Origin: JBFKMV01 sp041629655 | GTDB lineage: Bacteria > Acidobacteriota > Polarisedimenticolia > Polarisedimenticolales > Polarisedimenticolaceae | Direction: 5' to 3' | Assembly (NCBI GenBank): GCA_041629655.1 | Contig: JBFKMV010000005.1 | Coordinates: 1-57,008 of the forward strand | Length of the DNA stretch: 57,008 nt | In this document: positions 1 to 10,188 of the stretch, piece after piece | Numbering within the stretch: position 1 is the stretch's first letter | Layout of the letters: every line of letters begins with the position of its first letter | Program-made: the position numbers and the translations under genes | Notes under the pieces: generated by a model | The model's database searches: none | Told to the model about the DNA's origin: nothing | Seen by the model: only the letters and a program-made list of their open reading frames with translations

Positions 1-481
1 GCAGCGACAGCAGCGGCGTCAGCGTCGTTTCCAACGCCGAGCGGCTGTAATAGACGTGCGTCGGGTTCACGGCCAGCAGCGCCGCCGCCGTCAACCCGAC
101 CGTGCGGTCGAACAGTCGCGACCCCACGTAGAACGCCAGCAGCACGGTCAGCACGCCGCACAGCGCTCCGGCCGCCCGGGACGCGGCGATCGTCGGCCCC
201 CCGATCGCCTGCACCGGCGCCAGCACGTACAGGAACAGCGCCGAGCGGTTCTCGCCGTAGGCCCGCATGTACAGCACCGGCCAGCGCCGGCCGTGCTGGT
301 CCGCTCCCGTCTCGAGCAGGCAGTAGGCGTTCCAGACGTTCGAGACCTCGTCGACGCTGGCGCCGGGCGGAGAGCGGTCGAGCGCGACCAGGCGCGGCAC
401 GGCGGCGAGCAGCAGGATCACCGCCAGGATCGCCGGCACCGGCCGGAAGCCGCGGGCCGGACCGGGTTCCCCCCTCTCCAT
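1..481 (-). CDS. Partial membrane glycosyltransferase, GT39/ArnT-like (N-terminal part)
   Basis: The minus-strand frame opens with ATG at 481 and runs off the left edge of the window, so only the first 160 residues are present. A hydrophobic segment near residues 16-31 is followed by a polar loop with an acidic pair (SVDEVSN). Then come further membrane segments and the stretch NPTHVYYSRSALET. This N-terminal layout, with an Asp-Glu in the first periplasmic loop, is typical of dolichyl-phosphate-mannose or undecaprenyl-phosphate sugar transferases of the GT39/GT83 type, which add sugars to proteins or lipids at the membrane. It is the last visible gene of a minus-strand series (3106 to 1). 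The acceptor and donor cannot be told from this fragment. Confidence 0.7.
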   Translation of the reverse strand, partial: MERGEPGPARGFRPVPAILAVILLLAAVPRLVALDRSPPGASVDEVSNVWNAYCLLETGADQHGRRWPVLYMRAYGENRSALFLYVLAPVQAIGGPTIAASRAAGALCGVLTVLLAFYVGSRLFDRTVGLTAAALLAVNPTHVYYSRSALETTLTPLLSL

Positions 482-532
482 ACGGCGATGCTACCCGACG
501 GCCCCGGCGGGAGTCCATCGGCGGGTCGCGCT

Positions 533-922
533 TCAGCTGCGCAGGATCAGGAACAGCAGGATCGCCAGCAACCCGGCGTAGATGTGCACCGCGATGACGA
601 ACACGAACGTGCCGAAGTTGGTCAGGTGCAGCTTGTTCGCGCCGAACCGCTCGATGCGGCCGCGGTGCTCCTCGCGCTCGACGGGGTCGGGAATCCGGGC
701 GGGATCGCGCAGGCCGTGCAGCATGTGGCGGATCTGGCCCGTCTCGAAGGTCGTGATCTGCGCCAGCGGCCGCTCGTGGCGGTACGCGAGGTAGGCCTCG
801 ATCGCCTCGTCGCTCAAGCCCGGCTCCGCCACCCGTGCCAGCTCCTCGAGGTACTGCTCGTCGAGCTCGTGGCGCGTGGCGGCGTCGAGCGACTCCCAGC
901 GCGGCTGCGGCTGGACCGGCAT
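533..922 (-). CDS. Hypothetical protein with C-terminal membrane anchor
   Basis: I recognise no family. The ATG at 922 is preceded by a good AGGAGG site and gives 129 residues; the longer reading frame upstream lacks such support. The first 100 residues are charged and probably helical. The C-terminus (about residues 103-127, FGTFVFVIAVHIYAGLLAILLF) is a single hydrophobic segment, so the protein is probably tail-anchored in the inner membrane with its bulk in the cytoplasm. It lies 94 bases after the esterase gene and 51 bases before the glycosyltransferase, on the same strand, and may be co-transcribed with them. Confidence 0.7.
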   Translation of the reverse strand: MPVQPQPRWESLDAATRHELDEQYLEELARVAEPGLSDEAIEAYLAYRHERPLAQITTFETGQIRHMLHGLRDPARIPDPVEREEHRGRIERFGANKLHLTNFGTFVFVIAVHIYAGLLAILLFLILRS

Positions 923-1016
923 CCGGGCCTCCTGCGGAAAGCCTAGACCAACCGCGGCGCCGCTCCCATCCGACAACCGGACCATCCCCGTCCCCTCGGC
1001 AGGGATCCCGTCCGGC

Positions 1017-2153
1017 CTACTCGTAGACCATCCACAGCGGCCCGGGGAACAGCCACGACAGGCCCTCACGCAGCCGGTCGCGCCAGTTCTCCCAGTTGTG
1101 ACCGTCGCGGGCCTCGACGTAGCGCAGCTCCATCCCGGTGTCCTGCAGCAACGGCACGATCGAGCGGTTCTCGTAGATCAGCGATTCGTACGTGCCGCAG
1201 CTGACGAACACCTTGTCGCTGGGCTTGCCGGGCTGGTCCCGGAACCGCTTCATCCACGCCGCCACCGGGTCGAAGGCCGGGCCGCGGCCGTGATCGCCGA
1301 TGTCCGAGAACGCGAACGAGCCCGACTGCAGCAGCAGCCGCCCGTAGACTCCGGGGTGGCTCCAGGCCGTGAACAGCGCGGCGACCCCGCCGAAGCTGGC
1401 GCCCATCAGCGCCCGGGCCGCGGGCCGGTCGATCAGCGGGAACGTCCGCTCCAGCAGCGGCACCAGCTCCTCGGTCAGCCAGGCGGCGTGGCGCGGATCG
1501 GCGCCGTACTCGACCAACCGCTTCCGGGGGTGCGTCAACGCGGCGATCAGCGGCGGGATCTCGAGCCGGTGGATCAGGTTGTCCAGCACGGTCTGGAGCG
1601 CCGCGTAGCGCAGGAAGTCGCCGCCGTCGTGCACGATCAGCAACGGGTAGCGGCGGCGGCGGCGGAACCGCGCCGGCAGGTAGACCTGCACGCGGCGCTT
1701 GCCGTCGAGGTGGCGGCTCGTGACCGCCAGCTCCTCGATCGCTCCCGGGCGGGCTTCGGGGTCCGGCTCGGTCCACTCGGGCGTCTCGTAACCGGTGACC
1801 TGGCAGACCGAGTTGGCGCCGAACGGGTCGTGGGCCACCTTGGGGTTCAGCGGATCCATGACCCACTGGTGGTCCTCGCCGCGCACCACGTCGAACTTGT
1901 ACTCGAACCGCGAGCCGGCGGGGATCTCGGTCGCGTAGTACCACAGGTCGGTGCCGTCGATGCGGGTCAGCGGCCGCGAGGACGGCAGCCCGAAGATGAA
2001 GTGGCGCAGGTGGACCTCGTCCGCCTCGCCGCGCCAGACGAACGTCACGCGGGTATCCTCGACGATCGGGAACTCGTGCTCGGCGAGGAACGCCTCGACC
2101 GCCGCGGCGTCGGGCGGATCGCCCTCGAGCAGCCGCCGGATCCCGGCGGTCAC
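1017..2153 (-). CDS. Enterochelin-esterase-like alpha/beta hydrolase
   Basis: The protein has 378 residues. The N-terminal part (about 25-125) resembles the beta-sandwich that precedes the hydrolase in Fes-type esterases (FVWRGEADEVHL, WYYATEIPAG). The C-terminal part is an esterase-D-like alpha/beta hydrolase. The nucleophile elbow is GASFGG with Ser253, and the motif RDGHNWENWRD supplies the catalytic His352. Family members cleave siderophore or other ester bonds, in the cytoplasm or periplasm; no signal peptide is visible here. The GTG start at 2153 overlaps the stop of the upstream S51-like gene as GTGA, so the two are translationally coupled. The substrate is unknown, and the absence of siderophore genes nearby argues against assuming enterochelin. 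Confidence 0.8.
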   Translation of the reverse strand: MTAGIRRLLEGDPPDAAAVEAFLAEHEFPIVEDTRVTFVWRGEADEVHLRHFIFGLPSSRPLTRIDGTDLWYYATEIPAGSRFEYKFDVVRGEDHQWVMDPLNPKVAHDPFGANSVCQVTGYETPEWTEPDPEARPGAIEELAVTSRHLDGKRRVQVYLPARFRRRRRYPLLIVHDGGDFLRYAALQTVLDNLIHRLEIPPLIAALTHPRKRLVEYGADPRHAAWLTEELVPLLERTFPLIDRPAARALMGASFGGVAALFTAWSHPGVYGRLLLQSGSFAFSDIGDHGRGPAFDPVAAWMKRFRDQPGKPSDKVFVSCGTYESLIYENRSIVPLLQDTGMELRYVEARDGHNWENWRDRLREGLSWLFPGPLWMVYE

Positions 2154-3106
2154 GAGCCCGCTCCCCGCCCCAGCGGGACCAGGCCGCCACGCGCGTGGAG
2201 CCGCAGCGTGCCGGGCGCCCCGACGCACCGGCCGTCGACCAGATCGACCCGCGCCCCGGGGTCGAGAGCCACGCAGGCCAGCGGCGCCGCGCGACGCGCC
2301 AGCAGCGCGACCCGCGACGGATCGTCGAGCCGCAGGCGCCGGCGGGCGTGCGGAAGCGGCAGCAGCCGCTTGACCAGCCCCAGCCCGGCGTCGAGCACCT
2401 CGGCGTTGCCGGGCCCCTGCGGCGGACTGTCGTGGAACAGCAGCACGCGCGGGGCCAGCGCCATCGCGCCGGCGGACCAGGCGACGATCGGCATGCGGCC
2501 CAGCAGCGGCACGAGGTCGAACAGCCGCAGCCGGTTCAGCAGCACCGCCACGTGACCGCCGGCGATCGCCAGCGCGCCGCAGCGCCCGAGGAGCTCCCCG
2601 AGCTCTTCGCGGCGCCGCGCCACCGCCGCGCGCTCGGTCGGCCGCCAGGTCTCGTCGAACTCCCGCTCCACGGCGGCCACGCGGTGCAGGTGCCCGGTGT
2701 CGAGCCCGCGCAGCACGCGGATCGCCGAGCGTCGCTCGGCCACCAGCAGCTCTGCGGGCTGGCCGAGCCGCATCAGCTCCCGCGCCGCGTCGAGCGCGTG
2801 GCCGAGGCGCAGGCGGTAGAGCTCCTGCATCTGCTGGAGGCGGTCCTGGCGGCGGCGCAGCGCGTCGGCGAGCGGGCGGTCCTCGCTCAAGGCCGCCTCG
2901 GCCCGCGCGTAGAGCTGCAGGTTGAGGGTCGGCCGGCCGAGGTGCTGCTGCAGCTCCTCGACCTCCTCCTCGCGCTCCTGCCAGCCCGCGGTGACCAGCG
3001 CCACGGTCCCCTCGGCACCGAGGGCGTCGAGCGCCTCGACGACGGTCGGCTGGAACCGCTGCGGGCCCAGCAGGACGATCGGGCGTGGTTCGGTCGCTGT
3101 GGCCAT
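2150..3106 (-). CDS. S51-like / class I glutamine-amidotransferase-fold protein
   Basis: This 318-residue protein shows the nucleophile-elbow pattern of peptidase S51 and cyanophycinase relatives, AWSAGAMALAP with Ser211. It is preceded by a GGHVAVLL segment that matches the GG-N-T/S region of that fold. S51 proteins hydrolyse Asp-containing dipeptides or cyanophycin. The central part (residues 45-175) is a long charged helical insertion absent from classical dipeptidase E. The ATG at 3106 has a GGGAG ribosome site. The gene is first in a minus-strand run with the esterase, divergent from the SUF regulator. A true peptidase role is an inference; the catalytic partners are not certain. Confidence 0.6.
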   Translation of the reverse strand: MATATEPRPIVLLGPQRFQPTVVEALDALGAEGTVALVTAGWQEREEEVEELQQHLGRPTLNLQLYARAEAALSEDRPLADALRRRQDRLQQMQELYRLRLGHALDAARELMRLGQPAELLVAERRSAIRVLRGLDTGHLHRVAAVEREFDETWRPTERAAVARRREELGELLGRCGALAIAGGHVAVLLNRLRLFDLVPLLGRMPIVAWSAGAMALAPRVLLFHDSPPQGPGNAEVLDAGLGLVKRLLPLPHARRRLRLDDPSRVALLARRAAPLACVALDPGARVDLVDGRCVGAPGTLRLHARGGLVPLGRGAGS

Positions 3107-3240
3107 CCGTCTCCCGGCGGGTCCCCCCGCGGCACCGAGCGCATAAGATCGTAGACCGTCGAACCGGGCGCAAGGGGCGCTCGGCTCCGGATCCCCGAAA
3201 AGAGACCGCCACGATCGTTTTTCCGGGGGCTGCGCCTCCC

Positions 3241-3269
3241 TTGCGGAAACGGTACCCCTTCAGTACTAT
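3241..3269 (+). promoter_or_regulatory. Candidate sigma-70 promoter of the SUF operon
   Basis: TTGCGG (3241-3246) and TACTAT (3264-3269) are separated by exactly 17 bases, 18 bases before the GTG start of the Rrf2 regulator. The -10 box matches the consensus at four of six positions and the -35 at three. A short palindrome AGTACT (3262-3267) overlaps the -10 and could be part of a regulator site. Autoregulation by the Rrf2 protein is known for this family, but here it is only inferred. Confidence 0.4.
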
Positions 3270-3287
3270 TTGGACGGGAGGTGCGCC

Positions 3288-3752
3288 GTGATCCGGATCA
3301 CGCGAGAGACCGACTACGGGATCCTGCTGCTGGCCGAGCTGTCCAGCGAGGGCGAACGGGCTTACCCGGCCCGCGAGATCGCCGAGCGGGTCGGGCTGTC
3401 CCAGCCGATGGCGAGCAAGATCCTGAAGGGGCTGGCCCGGGCGGGGCTGCTGGAATCCAATCGCGGCGCCAAGGGCGGCTACAGCCTGTCCCGTCCGCTG
3501 AACGAGATCTCGATCGGCGACGTGATCCGCGGTCTCGAGGGGCCCGTCGGGCTGGTGGAGTGCGTGACGCGGCCGGGTCAGTGCGAGCACGAGACGAGCT
3601 GTCCGTCACGGGTGAACTGGCAGCGGATCAGCGGCGCGATCCTGCAAGCGCTGGACAGCGTCGCGGTGGCGGAGCTGGTCGATACGACTCCCCCGCCGCT
3701 GATCGAGATCGGCGAGCGCACGGTGCGCGGAATTTCCAAAGCCTGCGGATAA
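3288..3752 (+). CDS. Rrf2-family iron-sulfur-responsive regulator of the SUF operon
   Basis: This is a 154-residue Rrf2/IscR-type transcription factor. It has an N-terminal winged helix (MIRITRETDYG, recognition region about residues 26-50) and three cysteines, Cys92, Cys99 and Cys105, spaced C-X6-C-X5-C, where IscR-like proteins bind a [2Fe-2S] cluster. A TTG start at 3270 is possible. The GTG at 3288 is preferred because a GGGAGG site ends six bases before it and the family usually begins at this point. The gene lies 18 bases upstream of sufB, so it most likely senses cluster supply and represses its own operon. Confidence 0.9.
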   Translation: MIRITRETDYGILLLAELSSEGERAYPAREIAERVGLSQPMASKILKGLARAGLLESNRGAKGGYSLSRPLNEISIGDVIRGLEGPVGLVECVTRPGQCEHETSCPSRVNWQRISGAILQALDSVAVAELVDTTPPPLIEIGERTVRGISKACG

Positions 3753-3770
3753 AAGCGGAGACCCGACACG

Positions 3771-5219
<1,449 letters not shown>

Positions 5220-5268
5220 ACGGAACGGACAACCCCGATGCCGCCCCGGGCGGCCTGGAGTGACACTG

Positions 5269-6039
5269 ATGGCATTGCTCGAGATCAAGGGCCTCGAGGC
5301 GAAGGTCGAGGACAAGACGATCCTGCGCGGCGTCGACCTGGCGGTGGACGCCGGTCAGGTCCACGCGATCATGGGACCCAACGGCTCCGGGAAGAGCACG
5401 CTGGCCGCGGTGCTGGCGGGCAAGGAGACCTTCGAGGTCAGCGCCGGATCGGCGACCTACGACGGCCGGGACCTGCTGGAGATGGATCCCGAGGACCGCG
5501 CGCGCGCGGGCGTGTTCATGGCCTTCCAGTACCCGGTCGAGATCCCGGGGGTGACCAACCTGTACTTCATGAAGGCGGCGGTCAACGCGATCCGCAAGCA
5601 CCGCGGCGAGGAAGAGCTGGACGCGATGGACTTCCTCAAGCTGGTCCGCGAGCGGATCGGGGTCGTCAAGATGGACGAGAGCTTCCTGAACCGCAACGTC
5701 AACGAGGGGTTCTCGGGCGGCGAGAAGAAACGCAACGAGATCTTCCAGATGGCCGTGCTGGATCCGCGGCTGGCGATCCTCGACGAGACCGATTCCGGGC
5801 TCGACATCGACGCGCTCAAGATCGTCGCCGACGGCGTCAACGGCCTGCGCGACGACAAGCGCGCGATCGTCGTGATCACGCACTACCAGCGACTGCTCGA
5901 GTACATCGTGCCCGACCGCGTCCACGTGCTGCACGAGGGCCGGATCATCCGCTCCGGGGACCGCGAGCTGGCGCTGGAGCTGGAACGCAAGGGCTACAGC
6001 TGGATCGAGCCGACGGCCAGCACGGCCGCGCGGTCGTGA
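5269..6039 (+). CDS. sufC: SUF ATPase SufC
   Basis: SufC is the ABC-type ATPase that drives conformational change in the SufBC2D scaffold. This protein has 256 residues with Walker A GPNGSGKST (36-44), signature FSGGEKKR, Walker B LAILDETDSGLD and the switch His in ITHYQR, all intact. A GTG at 5260 lies in frame but sits on the GGAG ribosome site, so the ATG at 5269 (eight bases after GGAG) is the likely start. It ends 11 bases before sufD. Confidence 0.96.
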   Translation: MALLEIKGLEAKVEDKTILRGVDLAVDAGQVHAIMGPNGSGKSTLAAVLAGKETFEVSAGSATYDGRDLLEMDPEDRARAGVFMAFQYPVEIPGVTNLYFMKAAVNAIRKHRGEEELDAMDFLKLVRERIGVVKMDESFLNRNVNEGFSGGEKKRNEIFQMAVLDPRLAILDETDSGLDIDALKIVADGVNGLRDDKRAIVVITHYQRLLEYIVPDRVHVLHEGRIIRSGDRELALELERKGYSWIEPTASTAARS

Positions 6040-6050
6040 CGGAGCGCGTG

Positions 6051-7370
6051 ATGGCGGAGACGACCCAGGAGCGACCGCTGTCCGGTTTTGCCGGCGTTCA
6101 GCGCGAGCTGGCCGGGAGCGGGCCCGAATGGCTGCGCGCGGTCCGGCTGGCGGCGCTGCGTCGATTCGAGGAGCTCGGCTTCCCGACCAGCCGTCTCGAG
6201 CAGTGGAAGAACACCAACGTCGCCAGGCTCGCGGACACGCCGTGGGTCCCCGCCCCCCGGCGCGCGATCGACGCCCGGCGGCTCGAGCCACTCGGCGTCG
6301 CGGGGCTGGCGCCGCACCGCCTGGTGTTCGTGGACGGCCGGTTGTCCCGCGAGCTCTCCGCCGTCGACGGGCTGCCGCAGGGCGTGCGCGCGGGCAGCCT
6401 GCGCGCCGCGCTTCAGGCCTGCCCCGACGCGCTGGCGCCGCACCTGGCCAGCGGCGCGCCGTTCGAGGACGCGGCGTTCACCGCGCTCAACACGGCCTGC
6501 TTCGAGGACGGCGCGGCGATCCAGGTCGAGCCGAACGTCAAGCTCGACGCACCGCTGCTGGTGCTGCACCTGTCCAGCGGCGGCGACGCGCCGCAAGCGG
6601 CGCATCCGCGCACGCTGCTCGTCGCCGGCGACGGTTCGCGGGTCGCCCTGATCGAGCACTTCGCGGCGCTCGACGACGGCGTCTACTGGAACAACGCCGT
6701 CGGCGAGCTCGTCATCGGCGCCAACGCGGTGGTGCAGCACACCCGGCTCCAGGACGAGGGCGCCCGGGCGTTCCACGTCGGCGCGCTGCACGCGCGCCAG
6801 GGTCGCGACAGCAGCCTCACCGCGTACAACTTCGATCTCGGCGCGGTGCTGAGCCGATTGGACACCGTCGGCGTGCTGGACGGCGAGGGCGGCTGGTGCG
6901 AGCTGCTCGGCATGTACGTGACCCGCGACGGCCAGCACGTGGACAACCACTCGGTGCTCGACCACGCCAAGCCGCACTGCCAGAGCCGCGAGCTGTACAA
7001 GGGCATCCTGACCGGCGACTCGCGCGCCGTGTTCAACGGCCGGATCATCGTCCGCCGGGACGCGCAGAAGACCGACGCCAAGCAGTCGAACCCCAACCTG
7101 CTGCTGTCGGACCGCGCGCTGGTCCACACGCGGCCGCAGCTCGAGATCTATGCCGACGACGTCAAGTGCACCCACGGCGCGACGATCGGACGGCTCGACC
7201 CCGAGATGCTGTTTTACCTGAGAAGCCGCGGCATCGGCGCCCGCGAGGCGCACACGATGCTCGTGCACGGGTTCGCCCGCGAGGTGCTCGACCGCGTCGA
7301 GCACCCGTCGCTGCGGGAGCGGCTGGAACGCGAGGTCGCGGTCCGGCTCGGGACCGAGCCGGACCGGTAG
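6051..7370 (+). CDS. sufD: Fe-S scaffold subunit SufD
   Basis: The protein has 439 residues and is related to SufB through its right-handed beta-helix core. The SufD hallmark VKCTHGATIGRLD is present with His375 (the residue matching E. coli His360) and Cys373. The family N-terminal helical part contains the TSRLEQWKNTN segment common to SufD proteins. A GTG three bases upstream (6048) could also serve as start. SufD pairs with SufB to form the site of cluster assembly and is needed for iron entry. Gene order sufB-C-D is the standard one. Confidence 0.95.
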   Translation: MAETTQERPLSGFAGVQRELAGSGPEWLRAVRLAALRRFEELGFPTSRLEQWKNTNVARLADTPWVPAPRRAIDARRLEPLGVAGLAPHRLVFVDGRLSRELSAVDGLPQGVRAGSLRAALQACPDALAPHLASGAPFEDAAFTALNTACFEDGAAIQVEPNVKLDAPLLVLHLSSGGDAPQAAHPRTLLVAGDGSRVALIEHFAALDDGVYWNNAVGELVIGANAVVQHTRLQDEGARAFHVGALHARQGRDSSLTAYNFDLGAVLSRLDTVGVLDGEGGWCELLGMYVTRDGQHVDNHSVLDHAKPHCQSRELYKGILTGDSRAVFNGRIIVRRDAQKTDAKQSNPNLLLSDRALVHTRPQLEIYADDVKCTHGATIGRLDPEMLFYLRSRGIGAREAHTMLVHGFAREVLDRVEHPSLRERLEREVAVRLGTEPDR

Positions 7371-7381
7371 GGGCAGACGCG

Positions 7382-8644
7382 ATGAAGGGCACGCGGCACA
7401 GCTCGGCCCGGCCGGCCGCCCCGGCGTCGCTCGACGTGGCGCGGGTGCGCCGCGATTTCCCGCTGCTGGGGCGGCGCGTCCACGGCAAGCCGCTGGTGTA
7501 CCTCGACAACGCCGCCACCACGCAGAAGCCCCGCCGGGTGCTCGAGGCGATCGACCGTTACTACACCACGGAGTGCTCCAACGTGCATCGCGGTCTGCAC
7601 GAGCTGAGTGCGAACGCGACCGCCGAGTTCGAGCAGGCCCGCACCAAGATCCAGCGCCTGATCAACGCCCGCGCCCAGCGCGAGGTGATCTTCGTGCGCG
7701 GCACGACCGAGGCGATCAACCTCGTCGCGACCAGCTACGGCGGCGGTCACGTCGGTCCCGACGACGAGGTGCTGATCACCGCCATGGAACACCACTCGAA
7801 CATCGTGCCCTGGCAGATGCTGTGCGAGCGCTCGGGGGCGCGGCTGCGCGTGGCGCCGATCAACGACCGCGGCGAGCTGCTGCTGGACGAGTTCGAGCAG
7901 CTGCTCGGCCCGCGGACCCGGATCGTCGCCGCCGTGCACGTGTCCAACGTGCTGGGGACCCGCAACCCGGTGCGGCGGATGGTCGAGCTGGCCCACGCGC
8001 GCGGCATCCCGGTGCTGCTCGACGGCGCGCAGGCGATGGCCCACGAGCGGGTCGACGTGCAGCAGCTCGAGTGCGACTTCTACGCCTTCTCGAGCCACAA
8101 GATGTTCGGCCCGACCGGTGTCGGCGTGCTGTACGGGCGCGCCGAGCTGCTGGAAGCGATGCCGCCCTACCAGGGCGGCGGAGACATGATCCGGACCGTG
8201 ACCTTCGAGAAGACGACCTATAACGAGCTGCCGTTCCGGTTCGAGGCCGGAACGCCCAACATCGCCGGGGCGATCGGTCTCGGCGCGGCGATCGATTACC
8301 TGGAGTCGGTCGGCTACGACCAGATCGCGGCCTACGAGCGCGAGCTGCTGAGCCATGCCACGGCCACCCTGGGCGAGATCCCCGGGGTGCGGCTGATCGG
8401 CACCGCGCAGGACAAGGTCGCGGTGATCTCGTTCGTGATGGAGGGCATCCATCCCCACGACATCGCCACCGTGCTCGATCTCGAGGGAGTCGCGGTGCGC
8501 GCCGGGCACCACTGCTCGCAGCCGCTGATGGAGCGGTTCGGCGTGCCGGCCACGGCGCGGGCCTCGCTGGCCCTGTACAACACGATCGAGGAGATCGACG
8601 CGCTGGCGGCCGGACTGCACCGGGTGCGCGAGGTGTTCGCCTGA
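7382..8644 (+). CDS. sufS: Cysteine desulfurase SufS (type II)
   Basis: This 420-residue PLP enzyme removes sulfur from cysteine and passes it as persulfide to SufU. The PLP-binding lysine is Lys240 in SSHKMFGPTG, and the catalytic cysteine is Cys378 in RAGHHCSQPLM. YLDNAATTQKP and MEHHSNIVPW are typical of group II desulfurases. The stop TGA shares its last base with the ATG of sufU, so the two are translationally coupled, as expected for a desulfurase-acceptor pair. Confidence 0.96.
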   Translation: MKGTRHSSARPAAPASLDVARVRRDFPLLGRRVHGKPLVYLDNAATTQKPRRVLEAIDRYYTTECSNVHRGLHELSANATAEFEQARTKIQRLINARAQREVIFVRGTTEAINLVATSYGGGHVGPDDEVLITAMEHHSNIVPWQMLCERSGARLRVAPINDRGELLLDEFEQLLGPRTRIVAAVHVSNVLGTRNPVRRMVELAHARGIPVLLDGAQAMAHERVDVQQLECDFYAFSSHKMFGPTGVGVLYGRAELLEAMPPYQGGGDMIRTVTFEKTTYNELPFRFEAGTPNIAGAIGLGAAIDYLESVGYDQIAAYERELLSHATATLGEIPGVRLIGTAQDKVAVISFVMEGIHPHDIATVLDLEGVAVRAGHHCSQPLMERFGVPATARASLALYNTIEEIDALAAGLHRVREVFA

Positions 8645-9096
8645 TGTCCGAGCTGCGCGAGCTGTACCAGCAGGTGATCCTCGATCACACCAAGCGGCCG
8701 CGGAATCGCCGCGCGCTCGGAGAGGGCTCGCACCACGCCGAGGGACACAACCCGCTGTGCGGCGACCGGGTCACGGTCTACGTCGAGCTGGACGCCGAGC
8801 GGATCAAGGATCTCGCGTTCGAGGGCTCGGGCTGCGCGATCTCCACCGCTTCGGCGTCGATGATGACCGAGCGCCTGAACGGCCTGACGGTCGACGAAGC
8901 GGACGCCGTGTTCGAGGCGTTCCACGATCTGGTGACGGGTTCCGGCGACCCCGCGGCCCACGAGCAGCGGCTGGACAAGCTGGTGGTGTTCGCCGGCGTG
9001 CGCGAGTTTCCGGTGCGGGTCAAGTGCGCCACACTGGCCTGGCACACGCTGCGCGCGGCGCTGCAGGACCGGCAAGAAACCGTGACGACGGAGTGA
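8644..9096 (+). CDS. sufU: Sulfur acceptor SufU
   Basis: The 150-residue protein belongs to the IscU-like fold and carries the three conserved cysteines Cys39 (NPLCGD), Cys64 (GSGCAIS) and Cys128 (VKCATLAW), plus Asp41. In SufU these bind zinc and one accepts persulfide from SufS. The extended loop GSGDPAAHEQRL (about residues 98-110) between the second and third cysteine is the insertion that separates SufU from IscU. Together with sufS it shows that this operon uses the SufS-SufU pair rather than SufE. Confidence 0.94.
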   Translation: MSELRELYQQVILDHTKRPRNRRALGEGSHHAEGHNPLCGDRVTVYVELDAERIKDLAFEGSGCAISTASASMMTERLNGLTVDEADAVFEAFHDLVTGSGDPAAHEQRLDKLVVFAGVREFPVRVKCATLAWHTLRAALQDRQETVTTE

Positions 9097-9104
9097 GGTG
9101 GAGC

Positions 9105-9473
9105 ATGGATCCGGAACGAGAGGCGACTTCCGCTTCCGGCGCCGCGGGCACCGCGGACGGCGCCGCGGCGACGAGCATCCGCGAGCAGGTGATCGAGGCC
9201 CTGCGCGCGGTCTACGACCCCGAGATCCCCGTCAACATCTACGAGCTCGGCCTGATCTACCGCATCGACGTGGACGCCGCGGGCAAGGTCGACGTCGAGA
9301 TGACGCTGACCTCCCCCGCCTGCCCCGTGGCCGGCTCGCTCCCCGGCGAGGTCGAGGCCAAGGTGCGCGGCGTACCCGGGGTGACCGAGGCGCGGATCGA
9401 GCTGGTCTGGGATCCGCCGTGGGACAAGGACATGATGTCCGAGGCGGCGAAGCTCCAGCTGGGGTTCTTCTAG
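9105..9473 (+). CDS. sufT: SufT-like MIP18/DUF59 Fe-S maturation protein
   Basis: After a low-complexity Ala/Gly/Ser N-terminus (about 25 residues) the 122-residue protein consists of one MIP18-type domain: VYDPEIPVNIYELGLIYRI, MTLTSPACPVAG and LVWDPPWDKDMMS. The cysteine in SPACP is the conserved reactive one. SufT proteins help mature or target Fe-S proteins. The ATG at 9105 has a GGTGGAG site just upstream. It closes the SUF operon and is followed, four bases later, by the convergent GNAT gene. Confidence 0.9.
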   Translation: MDPEREATSASGAAGTADGAAATSIREQVIEALRAVYDPEIPVNIYELGLIYRIDVDAAGKVDVEMTLTSPACPVAGSLPGEVEAKVRGVPGVTEARIELVWDPPWDKDMMSEAAKLQLGFF

Positions 9474-9477
9474 CCGC

Positions 9478-10188
9478 CTAGCGGGGCCGCTGGAACATCG
9501 TGAACCCGGCCACGCGGCGGAAGCCGAGCTTCTCCGCGGCGCGCAGCGAGGCGGTGTTGGACTGCAACGCCCCCCACAGCGGCAGTTTGCCGCGGGCGTG
9601 CATCCGCCGCGCCACGTGCATGAAGCAACGGCCGGCCAGGCCGCGGCCGCGAAACGGCTCCAGCGTGTCGACCGACACGTCCCACCAGATCGGGGTGACG
9701 ACTCCCGGATAGCAGAACGCCACCGGCCGGCCGGCCTCGAACCACGCCGCGACCGGCGTCCAGGCCAGCGCCGTCGTCAGCTCCCCGCGCAGCGGCTCGG
9801 GCAACCCCGCGGCCTCCAGTCGATCGGCGGAGTCGATCCAGCCCAGCGCGGGCTCGGCGGCGTCGTCGGGCCGCCACGACCGGGGCAGCGTGTGCACGTG
9901 GGCCGGCTCGGGCCGCCACTCGGGGAGGATACGCGCCACGTGGTCGTGGGACTCGGCCTGTGCCAGCACCTCGAGTCCGGGGGCGCGGTCCGCGATGGAC
10001 AGCTCGATCCACGCCGCCGCCGGCCGCCCGACGACCATCGCGAGCGGAAAGTCGGTCGACCGCACGACGTAGTCGGACGAGGCGTCCCCGGCGGGCAGCA
10101 CGCGGCAGCGGCCCGAGAGCAGGATCCCCCGCACGTCGATCCAGCGCGGCTCGTCGGGCAGGCGCTCCGCCAGCGCGCGATGGCTCAT
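9478..10188 (-). CDS. GNAT-family N-acetyltransferase
   Basis: The protein has 236 residues. The C-terminal half carries the acetyl-CoA-binding motif of GNAT enzymes (FRGRGLAGRC), followed by LQSNTASLRAAEKLGF, the usual alpha4/beta5 region. The N-terminal half (1-110) is not recognised, though in several GNAT relatives a similar-sized part is a degenerate second GNAT fold. The ATG at 10188 overlaps the stop of the upstream DUF2784 gene as ATGA. The substrate is unknown. Confidence 0.8.
   Translation of the reverse strand: MSHRALAERLPDEPRWIDVRGILLSGRCRVLPAGDASSDYVVRSTDFPLAMVVGRPAAAWIELSIADRAPGLEVLAQAESHDHVARILPEWRPEPAHVHTLPRSWRPDDAAEPALGWIDSADRLEAAGLPEPLRGELTTALAWTPVAAWFEAGRPVAFCYPGVVTPIWWDVSVDTLEPFRGRGLAGRCFMHVARRMHARGKLPLWGALQSNTASLRAAEKLGFRRVAGFTMFQRPR

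Noticed and set aside
56..946. Plus-strand frame at the left edge
   Set aside because: It covers the glycosyltransferase and the small membrane-protein genes in antisense and consists of Arg/Gln-rich low-complexity sequence; the minus-strand frames have proper starts and hydrophobic patterns.
1017..3590. 857-codon minus-strand frame as one large protein
   Set aside because: Only its last 378 codons make a recognisable esterase. The upstream part is a shadow of the S51-like gene in another frame, and the GTGA junction at 2150-2153 marks the true start.
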